A DNA stretch of 64,000 nucleotides from positions 620,001-684,000 of the forward strand of contig JBIIAO010000001.1 in assembly GCA_044239865.1 (NCBI GenBank). The letters are read 5' to 3'. The DNA is from CAIZGX01 sp044239865 (GTDB lineage Bacteria; Bacteroidota; Bacteroidia; Flavobacteriales_D; Sanyastnellaceae). Positions 16,193-25,345 of this stretch are shown here, piece by piece. The position numbers and the translations under genes were made by a program. The stretch's first letter is position 1. The number at the start of each line of letters is the position of its first letter. The notes under the pieces are model-generated. The model made no database searches. It saw nothing but the letters and a program-made list of their open reading frames with translations, and was not told where the DNA came from.

Positions 16193-16936
16193 TTAAAACT
16201 CAGGAACTCCAATTGTTCTTGGAGCTTTTTCCTTTTTCTTTTCAATGGTATAGAAATACGCGAATTGGAAAACCCAAGCGTCGTTCTTTTTCGTTTTAAG
16301 ATTGCGGTAAAGTGTTCCAATTTGAATTTCATGGTTGTTGGGTAAATTGAAGTTCAGCCCAAAGCCGTAGCGCATTTCAGTCACAGCACCCGATGTTACA
16401 GCAACGCCGTTTACGAGCTGGTAATATTCATTTGTTCTCAAAAAGTTCTCGGTACTCAAAACCGGTGTCATTCTTTTTAAGCCGATGTGTAGGTCTAGCG
16501 ATAATCGGTTTCTCCAAAAAATCTGTTCCCGTTTGTACTTGAAGAATTCCTTTTGGTATTGTGAAGTATATTTCAAACTTGATTTCGCTTTTGATTTAAT
16601 TGTTCTCAAAATGTCCCAAGAGAATCCAGCCGCAAAGCGATGTCCGTATGTATTGACTTGATTATCCAAATAGAAAAAATCATTCGGCATCCATGTCCTT
16701 CTGTATGCAGCCAGAATTGAAAATGGTTTAGCAATATCATATTTCAAGCGCGCAGTGAAGAGCGTTTTCGAATAAAGTTTTTCAGAAACATTCCAACGGT
16801 ATTGTCCTGAAAGCGTAGCAGAAAATCGCTTAGTAGGTTTGATCTTTATGCCTATTTCATTTCGATTGAAAAAATCGTTTTGTGACCAAGCTAGACTTGG
16901 TAGGACCAGCAATAGTAATAGAGTAATTCGTTTCAT
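16193..16936 (-). CDS. DUF2490 outer-membrane barrel protein
   Basis: 247 residues. Signal peptide MKRITLLLLLVLPSLAWSQ, then alternating amphipathic strands of a small beta-barrel. The DUF2490 pattern is visible in RFSATLSGQYRWNVSEKLY, LYRNRLSLDL-like IFWRNRLSLDLHIG, MTPVLSTENFLRTNEYY and a C-terminal strand pair WVFQFAYFYTIE. Members are outer-membrane proteins of unknown function found widely in Bacteroidota. Its start overlaps the upstream lipoprotein stop (TAATG), so it is the third gene of a coupled operon led by the CotH-like protein. Confidence 0.85.
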   Translation of the reverse strand: MKRITLLLLLVLPSLAWSQNDFFNRNEIGIKIKPTKRFSATLSGQYRWNVSEKLYSKTLFTARLKYDIAKPFSILAAYRRTWMPNDFFYLDNQVNTYGHRFAAGFSWDILRTIKSKAKSSLKYTSQYQKEFFKYKREQIFWRNRLSLDLHIGLKRMTPVLSTENFLRTNEYYQLVNGVAVTSGAVTEMRYGFGLNFNLPNNHEIQIGTLYRNLKTKKNDAWVFQFAYFYTIEKKKEKAPRTIGVPEF

Positions 16937-17691
16937 TAATGTTCAATGAAAAGGTTTCCGACTTCAACAACGCTTCCATCTGCTGTAATTTCAATTTCTT
17001 GACGAACAGGAATCGTGTATTCTTGTGTGGCGCTGTCTTTCGATAATACGTAAACAGAATACTTTCCAATTTGAAGATTACGGAAAGAGAATGCTCCGTT
17101 AGCTCCTGTTTTCGTTGATTCATCATAAAATTCATTTTCGCCGTAGCACAAGTAAACGCGCATGTCAGTCATGGGAGTTTCAGTGCCAATACTTCCCACT
17201 TGTCCTTGATTAGAAACATCGACGAAGAAGGAAGTTGTAATATCATCTGGATCAGGAATGTTTCCCATCTCAGTAGCTGTAAGTGTTACAATGTCCCCGT
17301 TGGTTGTAACGTTGAACGTATTTCCAACATTTGCGGTTAGAACTGAATCTACTTTTGCAGCAATTTCAAAGTTTGTTTCATCATAAGAAAAATCTATCTG
17401 AACACCTGTTCTTCCGAGCAGCTCGGGATCTGCACTAGTCACCCAAACCGGATTGTTGAAATAGAAGTAGTAGTTGTCGCCAGAAAGTTGATTCACGATG
17501 AAGTAATCTCCATGTTCTAAGATACTTCCGGGAGTAACAGTGATTTCAATGGTTTCATACTGTCCATAACTTTCATTAATTCCTGAAACAGTTCCGGTGA
17601 TTGATGATGTACCCCCTGGACCCGCAATTTTATCGCAAGAAGAAAAGGCAAAGGCCACAAGAGCTGTGATGAGTATAGATTTTATTTTCAT
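16936..17691 (-). CDS. Lipoprotein with carboxypeptidase-like beta domain
   Basis: 251 residues with a lipobox: IKSILITALVAFAFSSC, Cys at about residue 19, followed by DKIAG. The C-terminal 80 residues (MRVYLCYGENEFYDESTKTG, then FSFRNLQIGKYSVYVLSKDS) look like a Cna-B/carboxypeptidase-regulatory beta-sandwich of the kind used as a rigid spacer. The middle is beta-rich and not recognised. The ATG overlaps the stop of the CotH-like gene (ATGA) and its stop overlaps the DUF2490 gene, so the three proteins are made together and probably work at the cell surface as a unit. Confidence 0.82.
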   Translation of the reverse strand: MKIKSILITALVAFAFSSCDKIAGPGGTSSITGTVSGINESYGQYETIEITVTPGSILEHGDYFIVNQLSGDNYYFYFNNPVWVTSADPELLGRTGVQIDFSYDETNFEIAAKVDSVLTANVGNTFNVTTNGDIVTLTATEMGNIPDPDDITTSFFVDVSNQGQVGSIGTETPMTDMRVYLCYGENEFYDESTKTGANGAFSFRNLQIGKYSVYVLSKDSATQEYTIPVRQEIEITADGSVVEVGNLFIEH

Positions 17692-19868
17692 TGTACAATT
17701 ATTTTTTGAGTGGTGAAAGTTTGATTGTCGTTTTTAATTTGAATGAAATACATTCCTTTTGGAAGATTTTCAAATGAAATACTTGTTCGTGTTGAATTTG
17801 AATTTTGAATGGATTTGAGTAGGGTTCCTTGTGCGGTTAAAATATTTATTTGGAAAGTCCGCTCATTGGGCGATTCAATAAAAACAAAATCATTCGTAGG
17901 GTTCGGGTATATGTTGAAAGAAGACAAATTTAGATTTTCGATTTGTGCCGTTGTATCACAGATTCCGAACATGTTTGCGTCCATCCAAGTAAGTCGTTCT
18001 CCAATCCATGATTTCAAGAAATTGACTTCTTCCTCGTAGGTGTTTCCAACAAAATTGTTGGGCCAAACGTAGTTCCCTAATATAGGCCAGCGCTGATAGT
18101 GGCGTTCGGCAGGCACGGCAAGCACTAGGGCGAGGCTGTCGATATAATTGTATAAATAAGTCGTGTCGAGAAGAGTTGTGCGCAGTTCTTTCCATCTACA
18201 ATTAACCTCATTCGCATACAGACTATCTTCAAGCAATCTGTTCCACCAAGAAGGATTATTTCCGCCGCCGCATGTTTCATTGAAATTTATTTCCCATCCG
18301 AAAGTTTCTCCACCCTCGCAATAGTTCGAGTTTCCCCACGCAATGTTAAAATCCCATAAAGGTCCAGCTACTAATTTATTCCCTTCACTAAAACGTTCTT
18401 TGTAGAAGAAGGAAGAAATACGATACCCATCGACATTTTTCGAAACTTCATTCACAAGGAAGAAATCAATGAACGAAGGAACGTCAATGAATTTACGATA
18501 TCCCAAAACAGGATCGTTGAAGTCGCTGGAAACAAGCGCATTTTCCCAATCAGTGAAATAAGTTTGAATGTAATTCAATTGCGAAGGGTGCAATTCGGTA
18601 AGTTCAGGATCGTGCAGTTGAAGGCCAATGGATTCATTGCTGGGTGCTTGAGCTTGATAAGGAGAATACCAAGCGATAACTCCTCCTGCCGTGGTCTTGT
18701 CTACTTTAAGTATGTATCCTCCCGTGAGTTCATTGTTTAATGTGTCGGTTGGAAGAAGTTCGTTAATGTTTACTCTGCCTGGATTCTGTTTAATTCGTTC
18801 CATGAAAACATACACACCCATATACTCTCCGTTTAACACGAGTTCGCACAATTTCGTTCGGGGTGTCCAACGCCCCATTTCATTTCCTAAATGATAGGTA
18901 AGGACATTTCGAATCATTGCTTTGTCAGTGTAAGGGGCATACAAGATCCAATCGTTGTCAGCTGGCCAATTGAAGATGGATGCGTTGTAATTCAAACTAT
19001 CCGGTCCGCGTGTTTCCAATCCGTATGATTTAGCTGGAAAGCTACTGGAAGAGGAGCCTCTTGTTTCAATAGCAATAAGCCCGAAGAATTCATTTAGCGA
19101 ATCTGTGAGATAATTGATTTGTCCTTCGCCATTGAAAATGATACCCATCTCAGCATCAATCTTCGGCTCATCTGGAATTTCAACGCCATAAGTGTTCACA
19201 ACAACAATGGGTAAGGTAGAAGAAACAAATTCAAATGGAGGGATGAACCACGAAGGAGGCGTTCCGAAATAAGTGTTACTTGTTGTAATTCCTACATGAA
19301 GAAAAGGTCTTGAGGTTATGTCCGCTGAGTTCGTTGTTATGTTGTGCGCTTCCACACAAAATACATTGTCGCCGTTGTTCAAGATTGAGAGGTAGTCTTG
19401 CGTTAGAAAGATAACTTCGTCAGGTAATCCGCCTTGATACATAACAGCTTCGTGCTGTCCATCTGCGCCATCGTTCCAAGAAGGCTGACCAGCAGTGGAG
19501 ATATTCGATCGAGAAATTTCAACGCCATTTAAATAGGCAACATAGGCATCGTCGTAATCCATGTTCAAAATGAATTTCGAAATTTCATTCCAGTTGTTAA
19601 TGTTGAAATGAATGCGATGGTACACTGAAATGTTTCCTGCTGGAATAGTTGTTCCATCGTCGGCATCTCCGAAACCGAAGCCGCCATTTCCAATGTTCCA
19701 AGCAGAATCGTCAAAGGTTGGACTAATCCAATCTAAAGGCGTTGTGGCGTTGGGAACAACGTAATGCCATTCGAGAGTATCGTAAACAGCGGTTTCCCAA
19801 TGATTTACTTGCGCATGCGCGAAAGAAAATAGAAAAATAGAAATAACAAGGACGATCGTTTTTTTCAT
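17688..19868 (-). CDS. Secreted CotH-like kinase protein with T9SS type A sorting domain
   Basis: 726 residues. Signal peptide MKKTIVLVISIFLFSFAHAQ; an N-terminal beta-sandwich (about 30-190); a CotH domain at about 225-530, recognisable from RGSSSSSFPAKSYGLETRG, DWILYAPYTDKAMIRNVL, GEYMGVYVFMERIKQNPGRV and FYKERFSEGNKLVAGPLWDF (20 residues); and a C-terminal type IX sorting domain (FNIYPNPTNDFVFIESPNE to KGMYFIQIKNDNQTFTTQKI). CotH is a spore-coat protein kinase in Bacillus, and the domain also occurs in fungi and many bacteria; the substrate here is unknown. It leads the coupled operon with the lipoprotein and DUF2490 barrel. Confidence 0.9.
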   Translation of the reverse strand: MKKTIVLVISIFLFSFAHAQVNHWETAVYDTLEWHYVVPNATTPLDWISPTFDDSAWNIGNGGFGFGDADDGTTIPAGNISVYHRIHFNINNWNEISKFILNMDYDDAYVAYLNGVEISRSNISTAGQPSWNDGADGQHEAVMYQGGLPDEVIFLTQDYLSILNNGDNVFCVEAHNITTNSADITSRPFLHVGITTSNTYFGTPPSWFIPPFEFVSSTLPIVVVNTYGVEIPDEPKIDAEMGIIFNGEGQINYLTDSLNEFFGLIAIETRGSSSSSFPAKSYGLETRGPDSLNYNASIFNWPADNDWILYAPYTDKAMIRNVLTYHLGNEMGRWTPRTKLCELVLNGEYMGVYVFMERIKQNPGRVNINELLPTDTLNNELTGGYILKVDKTTAGGVIAWYSPYQAQAPSNESIGLQLHDPELTELHPSQLNYIQTYFTDWENALVSSDFNDPVLGYRKFIDVPSFIDFFLVNEVSKNVDGYRISSFFYKERFSEGNKLVAGPLWDFNIAWGNSNYCEGGETFGWEINFNETCGGGNNPSWWNRLLEDSLYANEVNCRWKELRTTLLDTTYLYNYIDSLALVLAVPAERHYQRWPILGNYVWPNNFVGNTYEEEVNFLKSWIGERLTWMDANMFGICDTTAQIENLNLSSFNIYPNPTNDFVFIESPNERTFQINILTAQGTLLKSIQNSNSTRTSISFENLPKGMYFIQIKNDNQTFTTQKIIVQ

Positions 19869-20089
19869 GAATGATAATTATCGCGTGGTTAATTTAACGC
19901 TTTCTTAACAATTAAGCGTGTTTTTTCATCAATTGCTCTTTTGTGTCCTTATACTGAATGTATTTATTGTCACTTGAAAGAATGATAATTGTCATATTGC
20001 CGACAAGTGATTGCCAATAGTGATGTCTGGGTATTTACCATGCGAAAGAAATTCTTCTGAAAACGCTATGTTTAGATGATATTTGCTCT
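19869..20089. other. Divergent intergenic region with short palindromes
   Basis: 221 bp between the cotH-like and cyclase genes. It holds GATAATTATC (perfect 10-bp palindrome, just before the cotH-like start), ACGCTT-N11-AAGCGT (6-bp arms) and ATGATAATTGTCAT (imperfect palindrome). GATATTTG near 20071 is one mismatch from a -7 box for the cyclase. No ORF or RNA gene is seen. Confidence 0.5.
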
Positions 20090-22117
20090 ATGAGATTTAG
20101 AGCATACTCCATTTTTGTATTTTTAGTTTTTTGCTTTACGTTTCTATTCTCTAATAATTCGTTCTCTGCAGGTATTCCGAAAGATTCGGTTCCAACCATT
20201 TCACTCAACAACCTTTCAAATACAGAAATTTATATTTCTATTACGAAGCGGAAATTTCCAGGTTTGAATTTAGATACATTTATCACTTCGAAATACTACC
20301 AGGGTGACAGCGTATCGTTTTCAGCATTAGATTTTGACGACCGAAATTGGTCGGACCTAACAAATACGGAAGGCAATGCTTTTGCAATAGACAAGATATA
20401 CTGGAGTAGAATGAAGTTTCGTGTTTCTCCGGAACTGCAAAACAGGACTTTGGCGCTCTATGTCAAATGGCAAGGAGCAATGGAGGTTTTTCTAAATGGT
20501 GAATTAATATATTCTTTTGGTTCTATTTCCAACAAGGGAGATGCGGTTGTTATTCAAGATGCCTTTCATATTCCTTTGCGAAAAGTGCTTGTCACATTTA
20601 AAGATTCAGATGCTTCGAATATTCTAGCCTTTCGCTTCGCACATCATTCGAATATTGGAAACCTGAAAATTAAAGAGTCGCTGTCTAATTCAGAATGGAT
20701 GTCATTTAGCTTGCATACGACTGAAGCAGCCGAACATATAGATACGGCACGTAGCAATACCCTTCTTTATTACGGTTTTTTCTTCGGTACAAATTGTATT
20801 ATTCTCTTACTAACGATTTTTCAAGTCAATAAAAGATACAAGAACAAAACGCTTTTACTGTTTAGTTGTTTTACTTTTTTCACCGCGAGTGTGGCCGTGA
20901 CGAATTTTATTGAACTTGGTGCATTTCAAATTACAACGGATGCTGTTGTTTTAGTTCATTTCTTTAATCAATTATTCTACGCCCTAGCAACTTTTTTCTT
21001 GCTTCATGTAATGCGATCATTGTTTGATGCTAGAAATAGGTTTACGCCTTATGTTTATTTGTCCCTTGTAGTTGCATATTTAGCGATTGGGTATTTTGAA
21101 TTTTATAAAGCGAAGAATACCTCGACTTTTACTTTTTTGATTTTATTAATATCATCCTTCGAAATAGTAAGGATGTCCTTTTTGTCGTTTAAGAACAGGG
21201 TGCAAGGCGGATGGATAATCATTATTGGATCACTTGTCTTTATTATAGCAGGGCCTGTTCTTGAGCAATTATTCAATTCATTTGATAGTGCAAAACCATT
21301 TGTTGTTACCATATGCAACAGAATTTCTTTCTATTTATCTCTTCCTATATCTTTAAGTATTTTTCTTGCTCGACAATCGGTAACGAATAATTTGTTGCTT
21401 GCTCGTCAGCGCGATGAATTGGATTTGGAAGTTCAAGAAAGAACGAAGGAATTGCGTTTGGAAAAACAGAAATCTGATGATTTATTGTTGAACATTCTTC
21501 CCGAAGAAGTTGCCAATGAACTGAAAGAAAAGGGCAGTGCCGACGCCAAGCAATTCGATATGGTAACTGTCATGTTTACGGACTTCAAAGGGTTTACCAA
21601 GATCTCTGAGCGATTATCACCATCCCAGTTGGTTGAAGAAATTCATATTTGCTTCAAAGCATTCGACGCTATTATAGCAAAACATAACATTGAGAAAATT
21701 AAAACAATTGGCGACGCATACATGTGTGCAGGAGGCTTGCCAGTTTCGAATGAGACCCATGCAGTTGATGTTGTAAATGCAGCAATTGAGATTCGACAGT
21801 TCATGCAAGAGCATCTTGAGAAAAAGAAATTGGCTAGTCAAGAGGTGTTTGAAATTAGAATTGGTATTCACACAGGTCCTGTTGTAGCAGGAATTGTTGG
21901 GATAAGAAAATTCGCATATGATATATGGGGCGATACCGTTAACGTTGCCTCTCGTCTTGAATCCTCTGGGGAAGCCGGTAAAATAAACATCAGCGGCAGC
22001 ACATACGAATATGTGAAAGACCAATTCGCATGCACACACAGAGGTAAAATAGAGGCCAAGAATAAAGGTCAAATCGATATGTATTTTGTTGAAAACGCAT
22101 CTCTGAAAGGCGAATAA
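20090..22117 (+). CDS. Membrane adenylate cyclase, class III, with extracytoplasmic sensor
   Basis: 675 residues. Signal or first TM segment (about 5-25); a beta-rich periplasmic domain (30-215) with YVKWQGAMEVFLNGELIYSFG, like the 7TMR-DISM extracellular domain; seven hydrophobic helices (about 225-430); a short coiled coil (RDELDLEVQERTKELRLEKQ); and a class III cyclase domain. Metal-binding aspartates are in VMFTDFKGFTK (Asp near 498) and TIGDAYMCAGG (near 541); Lys in IEKIKTIGD and Asp in AYDIWGDTVNVASRLES select adenine, so cAMP is the likely product. It probably couples an external signal to cAMP. It stands alone; the next gene begins 52 bp later. Confidence 0.92.
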   Translation: MRFRAYSIFVFLVFCFTFLFSNNSFSAGIPKDSVPTISLNNLSNTEIYISITKRKFPGLNLDTFITSKYYQGDSVSFSALDFDDRNWSDLTNTEGNAFAIDKIYWSRMKFRVSPELQNRTLALYVKWQGAMEVFLNGELIYSFGSISNKGDAVVIQDAFHIPLRKVLVTFKDSDASNILAFRFAHHSNIGNLKIKESLSNSEWMSFSLHTTEAAEHIDTARSNTLLYYGFFFGTNCIILLLTIFQVNKRYKNKTLLLFSCFTFFTASVAVTNFIELGAFQITTDAVVLVHFFNQLFYALATFFLLHVMRSLFDARNRFTPYVYLSLVVAYLAIGYFEFYKAKNTSTFTFLILLISSFEIVRMSFLSFKNRVQGGWIIIIGSLVFIIAGPVLEQLFNSFDSAKPFVVTICNRISFYLSLPISLSIFLARQSVTNNLLLARQRDELDLEVQERTKELRLEKQKSDDLLLNILPEEVANELKEKGSADAKQFDMVTVMFTDFKGFTKISERLSPSQLVEEIHICFKAFDAIIAKHNIEKIKTIGDAYMCAGGLPVSNETHAVDVVNAAIEIRQFMQEHLEKKKLASQEVFEIRIGIHTGPVVAGIVGIRKFAYDIWGDTVNVASRLESSGEAGKINISGSTYEYVKDQFACTHRGKIEAKNKGQIDMYFVENASLKGE

Positions 22118-22168
22118 TTAGGCCACCGCGTTCCGTTAATTTTCTTAAACCTCCACAAACAGAAAAGT

Positions 22169-23662
22169 ATGAAAAAAGCTCTATTTGTTTTATTGTTGTT
22201 TTGTTATTCTTCTTCCAAAGCTCAGACGGGATATGAAGTTCCTGACTTAGTAAATTTTGATGAAGCAATGTCGAATCTGATTAGCGATTACGCTATACCA
22301 GGTGCGCAATTGGCTATTACATACCAGGGCAGACTAGTCTATAACCGAGGATTTGGTTATGCAGATTTAGATGCCAACACGTTGGTATGTCCCGATAATA
22401 TTTTTCGATTGGCTAGCTTGTCGAAGCAAATTACAGCAATTACTATTATGCATCTTTATGAGCAAGGAAGGGTAAGTTTGAATGATACCGTGTTTGGCGC
22501 AGATGGCTTATTAAATTCAAATTCTTTTCAAAGTGCTATCGACCCGAGGGTCTACAACATTACAGTTCGAAACCTTCTCCAACATGCTGGCGGTTGGGAC
22601 AGAGATGTGTCGGGAGATCCCATGTTTGATAGTTATTACATCGCTCAGGCAATGTCTGTATCAGCTCCGGCAGATGAAATGACTACTATTGAATATGTAT
22701 TGAATAACCAAGAGCTGGACTTTACACCCGGAACGCAATTCCATTATTCAAATTTGGGTTACAGTATACTCGGAACAGTTATTGAAGAAATAACAGGACA
22801 GGAATATGAAACCTATGTTCGAGATAGCATTTTAGCCCCATTGGATATTGTAGATATGTATTGCGGAAAAAATCTATTAGTGGATAAACTTCCGAATGAA
22901 GTTAATTATTATGATTACGCGACTGCGTCATATGTCCCCTCGGTTTATGACAATCCCTTAATGGTTCCTAGACCATATGGAGGTTTTAACATTGAAGGAC
23001 TCGACGCTGCAGGAGGTTGGGTTGGCTCTGCTGAAGACTTATGCAAGATACTTTGTGCAGTAGATCGATTTACAACGGTTCCTGACATGTTGCTTCCGGC
23101 AACTATAGACACTATGATTAGCCCATCTTTTGTAAGTGATTACTACGCGCTGGGTTGGAATGTGAGTCCAGTTCACGACAACTATTGGCACACAGGTTCA
23201 CTTCCGGGAACCACAACAGAAATTGTTCGCGCGAATAATCAATTGAATTGGGCAATTTTATTAAATACGAGGCCATTGAACACTACAAATCTAGTAGTCG
23301 ATGTTGACCAACTTGTTTGGACTGTGCTTCCGACATTAGATATTATTCCTTCGTTGAATTTATTCGACTCTACCTCTTTTTGCATATCTACCTCAGTAGC
23401 ATCAATCGATGATAAAGATTCAATGTTAGAAGTTTTTCCGAATCCGTCGAATGGCAATATGACCATTAGGTATAACGGAAATCTATCGGTTCGGTCAAGC
23501 ATTCACATTTACAATTCAATTGGGGAATTGGTCTATTCAGAAAATTTTAATCTTGGGCAATCCGAATTGAAAATCGAAAGATTGAATTTTTCGCCAGGAT
23601 ACTATGTCTTGAAATTTCAGGCTGATTCAAATTTGATTGTTAAGAAGATAATAGTTCAGTAG
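22169..23662 (+). CDS. Secreted serine hydrolase (class C beta-lactamase fold) with T9SS type A domain
   Basis: 497 residues. Signal peptide MKKALFVLLLFCYSSSKAQ. The hydrolase domain covers about 25-390: nucleophile SLSK (in FRLASLSKQITAI, Ser near 83), the YxN motif as YSN in FHYSNLGYSILG, and HTG in YWHTGSLPGTTTE. The last 90 residues are a T9SS sorting domain (VFPNPSNGNMTIRYNG to PGYYVLKFQADSNLIVKKII). The family includes esterases, D-aminopeptidases and peptidoglycan enzymes; antibiotic hydrolysis should not be assumed. It is followed by a second, related hydrolase after 37 bp. Confidence 0.9.
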   Translation: MKKALFVLLLFCYSSSKAQTGYEVPDLVNFDEAMSNLISDYAIPGAQLAITYQGRLVYNRGFGYADLDANTLVCPDNIFRLASLSKQITAITIMHLYEQGRVSLNDTVFGADGLLNSNSFQSAIDPRVYNITVRNLLQHAGGWDRDVSGDPMFDSYYIAQAMSVSAPADEMTTIEYVLNNQELDFTPGTQFHYSNLGYSILGTVIEEITGQEYETYVRDSILAPLDIVDMYCGKNLLVDKLPNEVNYYDYATASYVPSVYDNPLMVPRPYGGFNIEGLDAAGGWVGSAEDLCKILCAVDRFTTVPDMLLPATIDTMISPSFVSDYYALGWNVSPVHDNYWHTGSLPGTTTEIVRANNQLNWAILLNTRPLNTTNLVVDVDQLVWTVLPTLDIIPSLNLFDSTSFCISTSVASIDDKDSMLEVFPNPSNGNMTIRYNGNLSVRSSIHIYNSIGELVYSENFNLGQSELKIERLNFSPGYYVLKFQADSNLIVKKIIVQ

Positions 23663-23699
23663 TGTCATCCAAATGTGTTTAGCTTAATTCTCGATAAGT

Positions 23700-25322
23700 A
23701 TGAAGGCTCTTTTTCTTCTTTCATTCTCAGTATTTTTTTCTTTCCCATCGCACGCTCAAATCCAAGATTCGCTGCGCGAGAAAGTAGATGCGATTTTCGA
23801 GGAATATAAATCTCCGAGCACGCCAGGATGTGCTTTAGCATTGGTAAAAGATGGTGAGATCATTTATAAAAAGGGTTATGGCACATCGAATTTAGAATAC
23901 GGCATTCCAATAACTCCAACTTCAATATTTCATGTAGCGTCTATTTCTAAACAGTTTACAGCAGCTGCAATAATTATGCTTTCATTAGAAGGTAAATTAA
24001 GTTTGAATGAAGACATTCGGAAATATCTTCCTGAAGTTCCCGACTTTGGACATGTCATTACATTTAATCACCTCATTCACCACACCAGTGGAATTAGAGA
24101 CCAGTGGGATCTTCAGGAATTAGCGGGTTGGCGCGATGGAGATTTAATTACGGAAGATGATGTTTTAGAAATGCTTCACAGACAAGTTGCATTGAATTTC
24201 ATTCCAGGCTCGGAGTATTATTATTGTAACACAAGTTATACAATCCTTGGCGTTGCCGTTAAACGAATTACAGGCGTTTCATTAAGAGAGTATTCTGATT
24301 CAGTTTTTTTCAAACCACTTGGAATGATGAATACTCATTTTCACAGTGACCATTCAGAAGTTACTCCCAATAGAACTTCTGCATATCAGCAGGATGATCA
24401 GGGTAATTGGAAAATATCTATTCCGGTATTTGATAATTATGGCGCGACGAGTCTTTTTACAACCGTTGAGGATTTGAGTAAGTGGGATGAAAATTTTTAC
24501 TCGAAAAAAATAGGCGGTCCAGATTTTATAAATGCGATGTTGGAAAATGGAATCTTGAACAACGGAACCAAGCAGGCCTATGCTGGTGGGATAAGCACTG
24601 AATTATACAAGGGCTTTAAAACGGAACAGCACAGCGGAGCAGATGCAGGATATCGCAGTAATTTTATTCGATTCCCAGACGAACATTTTTCCGTTATTTT
24701 ACTTGCCAATCATGCCGAAAGTCAGTCAATGCTTTTGTCTCAACAGGTGGCGGATCTTTTTTTGGAAATCAAGACGAATGAAACTCCTGATGCAATTTTC
24801 GCAATAGACAGTTCAATTGTAAAAGGATGGGTTGGTACCTACATAGATGCTTTGACAAAAAGGAGAATCGAAATGAATTTTGAAAATGGAAATTTGTTTT
24901 TAGGAAGTACGAAGCTCTTGTCGTTGAGTAATTTGGAGTTTAGCGTTCCAGGCAGCTCCACGAAGTTGTTTTTTTCGAAAGAATTAGGAGTTGACAAGTT
25001 ATGCGTTACCAATCCAAATGCGATTAACCGGAATTATGAACGAGTGGTTGAGGTTGAATTGCAACCTTCGGATTTTTTGGAATTTATTGGGGAGTATTAT
25101 AGCTCAGAACTTGATACGAAATATATTGTTACAGCCAACGACAGTGTGTTGTTTGTGAAAATCCCACGAAATAATAAGTTAAAGTTCTTCCCATTTGCCA
25201 AAGACGAGTTCTCAGGAAATTTCTTCATTCAATTTTCAAGAGGAAAAAGAAAGAAAGTTGAAGGTTTCTATCTTACAACCGGAAGAGTTCGTAATTTGTA
25301 CTTTCAAAAAATAAAGAAATAG
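23700..25322 (+). CDS. Secreted serine hydrolase (beta-lactamase family) without T9SS domain
   Basis: 540 residues. Signal peptide MKALFLLSFSVFFSFPSHAQ. Nucleophile SISK in FHVASISKQFTAAAI (near residue 82), YxN as YCN in YYYCNTSYTILG, and HSG in EQHSGADAGYRS. After the catalytic domain (to about 365) there is a separate C-terminal beta-rich domain of 175 residues of the type often fused to such hydrolases (FIGEYYSSELDTKYIV). It lacks a sorting signal, so it should stay in the periplasm, unlike its neighbour. The two genes may have arisen by an old duplication, but their C-termini are unrelated. Confidence 0.9.
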   Translation: MKALFLLSFSVFFSFPSHAQIQDSLREKVDAIFEEYKSPSTPGCALALVKDGEIIYKKGYGTSNLEYGIPITPTSIFHVASISKQFTAAAIIMLSLEGKLSLNEDIRKYLPEVPDFGHVITFNHLIHHTSGIRDQWDLQELAGWRDGDLITEDDVLEMLHRQVALNFIPGSEYYYCNTSYTILGVAVKRITGVSLREYSDSVFFKPLGMMNTHFHSDHSEVTPNRTSAYQQDDQGNWKISIPVFDNYGATSLFTTVEDLSKWDENFYSKKIGGPDFINAMLENGILNNGTKQAYAGGISTELYKGFKTEQHSGADAGYRSNFIRFPDEHFSVILLANHAESQSMLLSQQVADLFLEIKTNETPDAIFAIDSSIVKGWVGTYIDALTKRRIEMNFENGNLFLGSTKLLSLSNLEFSVPGSSTKLFFSKELGVDKLCVTNPNAINRNYERVVEVELQPSDFLEFIGEYYSSELDTKYIVTANDSVLFVKIPRNNKLKFFPFAKDEFSGNFFIQFSRGKRKKVEGFYLTTGRVRNLYFQKIKK

Positions 25323-25345
25323 GAGTTAATTCAATTCAGGACCAA

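Noticed and set aside
22169..25322. Naming the two serine hydrolases as antibiotic-resistance beta-lactamases
   Set aside because: They have the SxxK/YxN/HxG fold motifs shared by esterases and peptidases, and one is a T9SS surface protein; resistance cannot be inferred.
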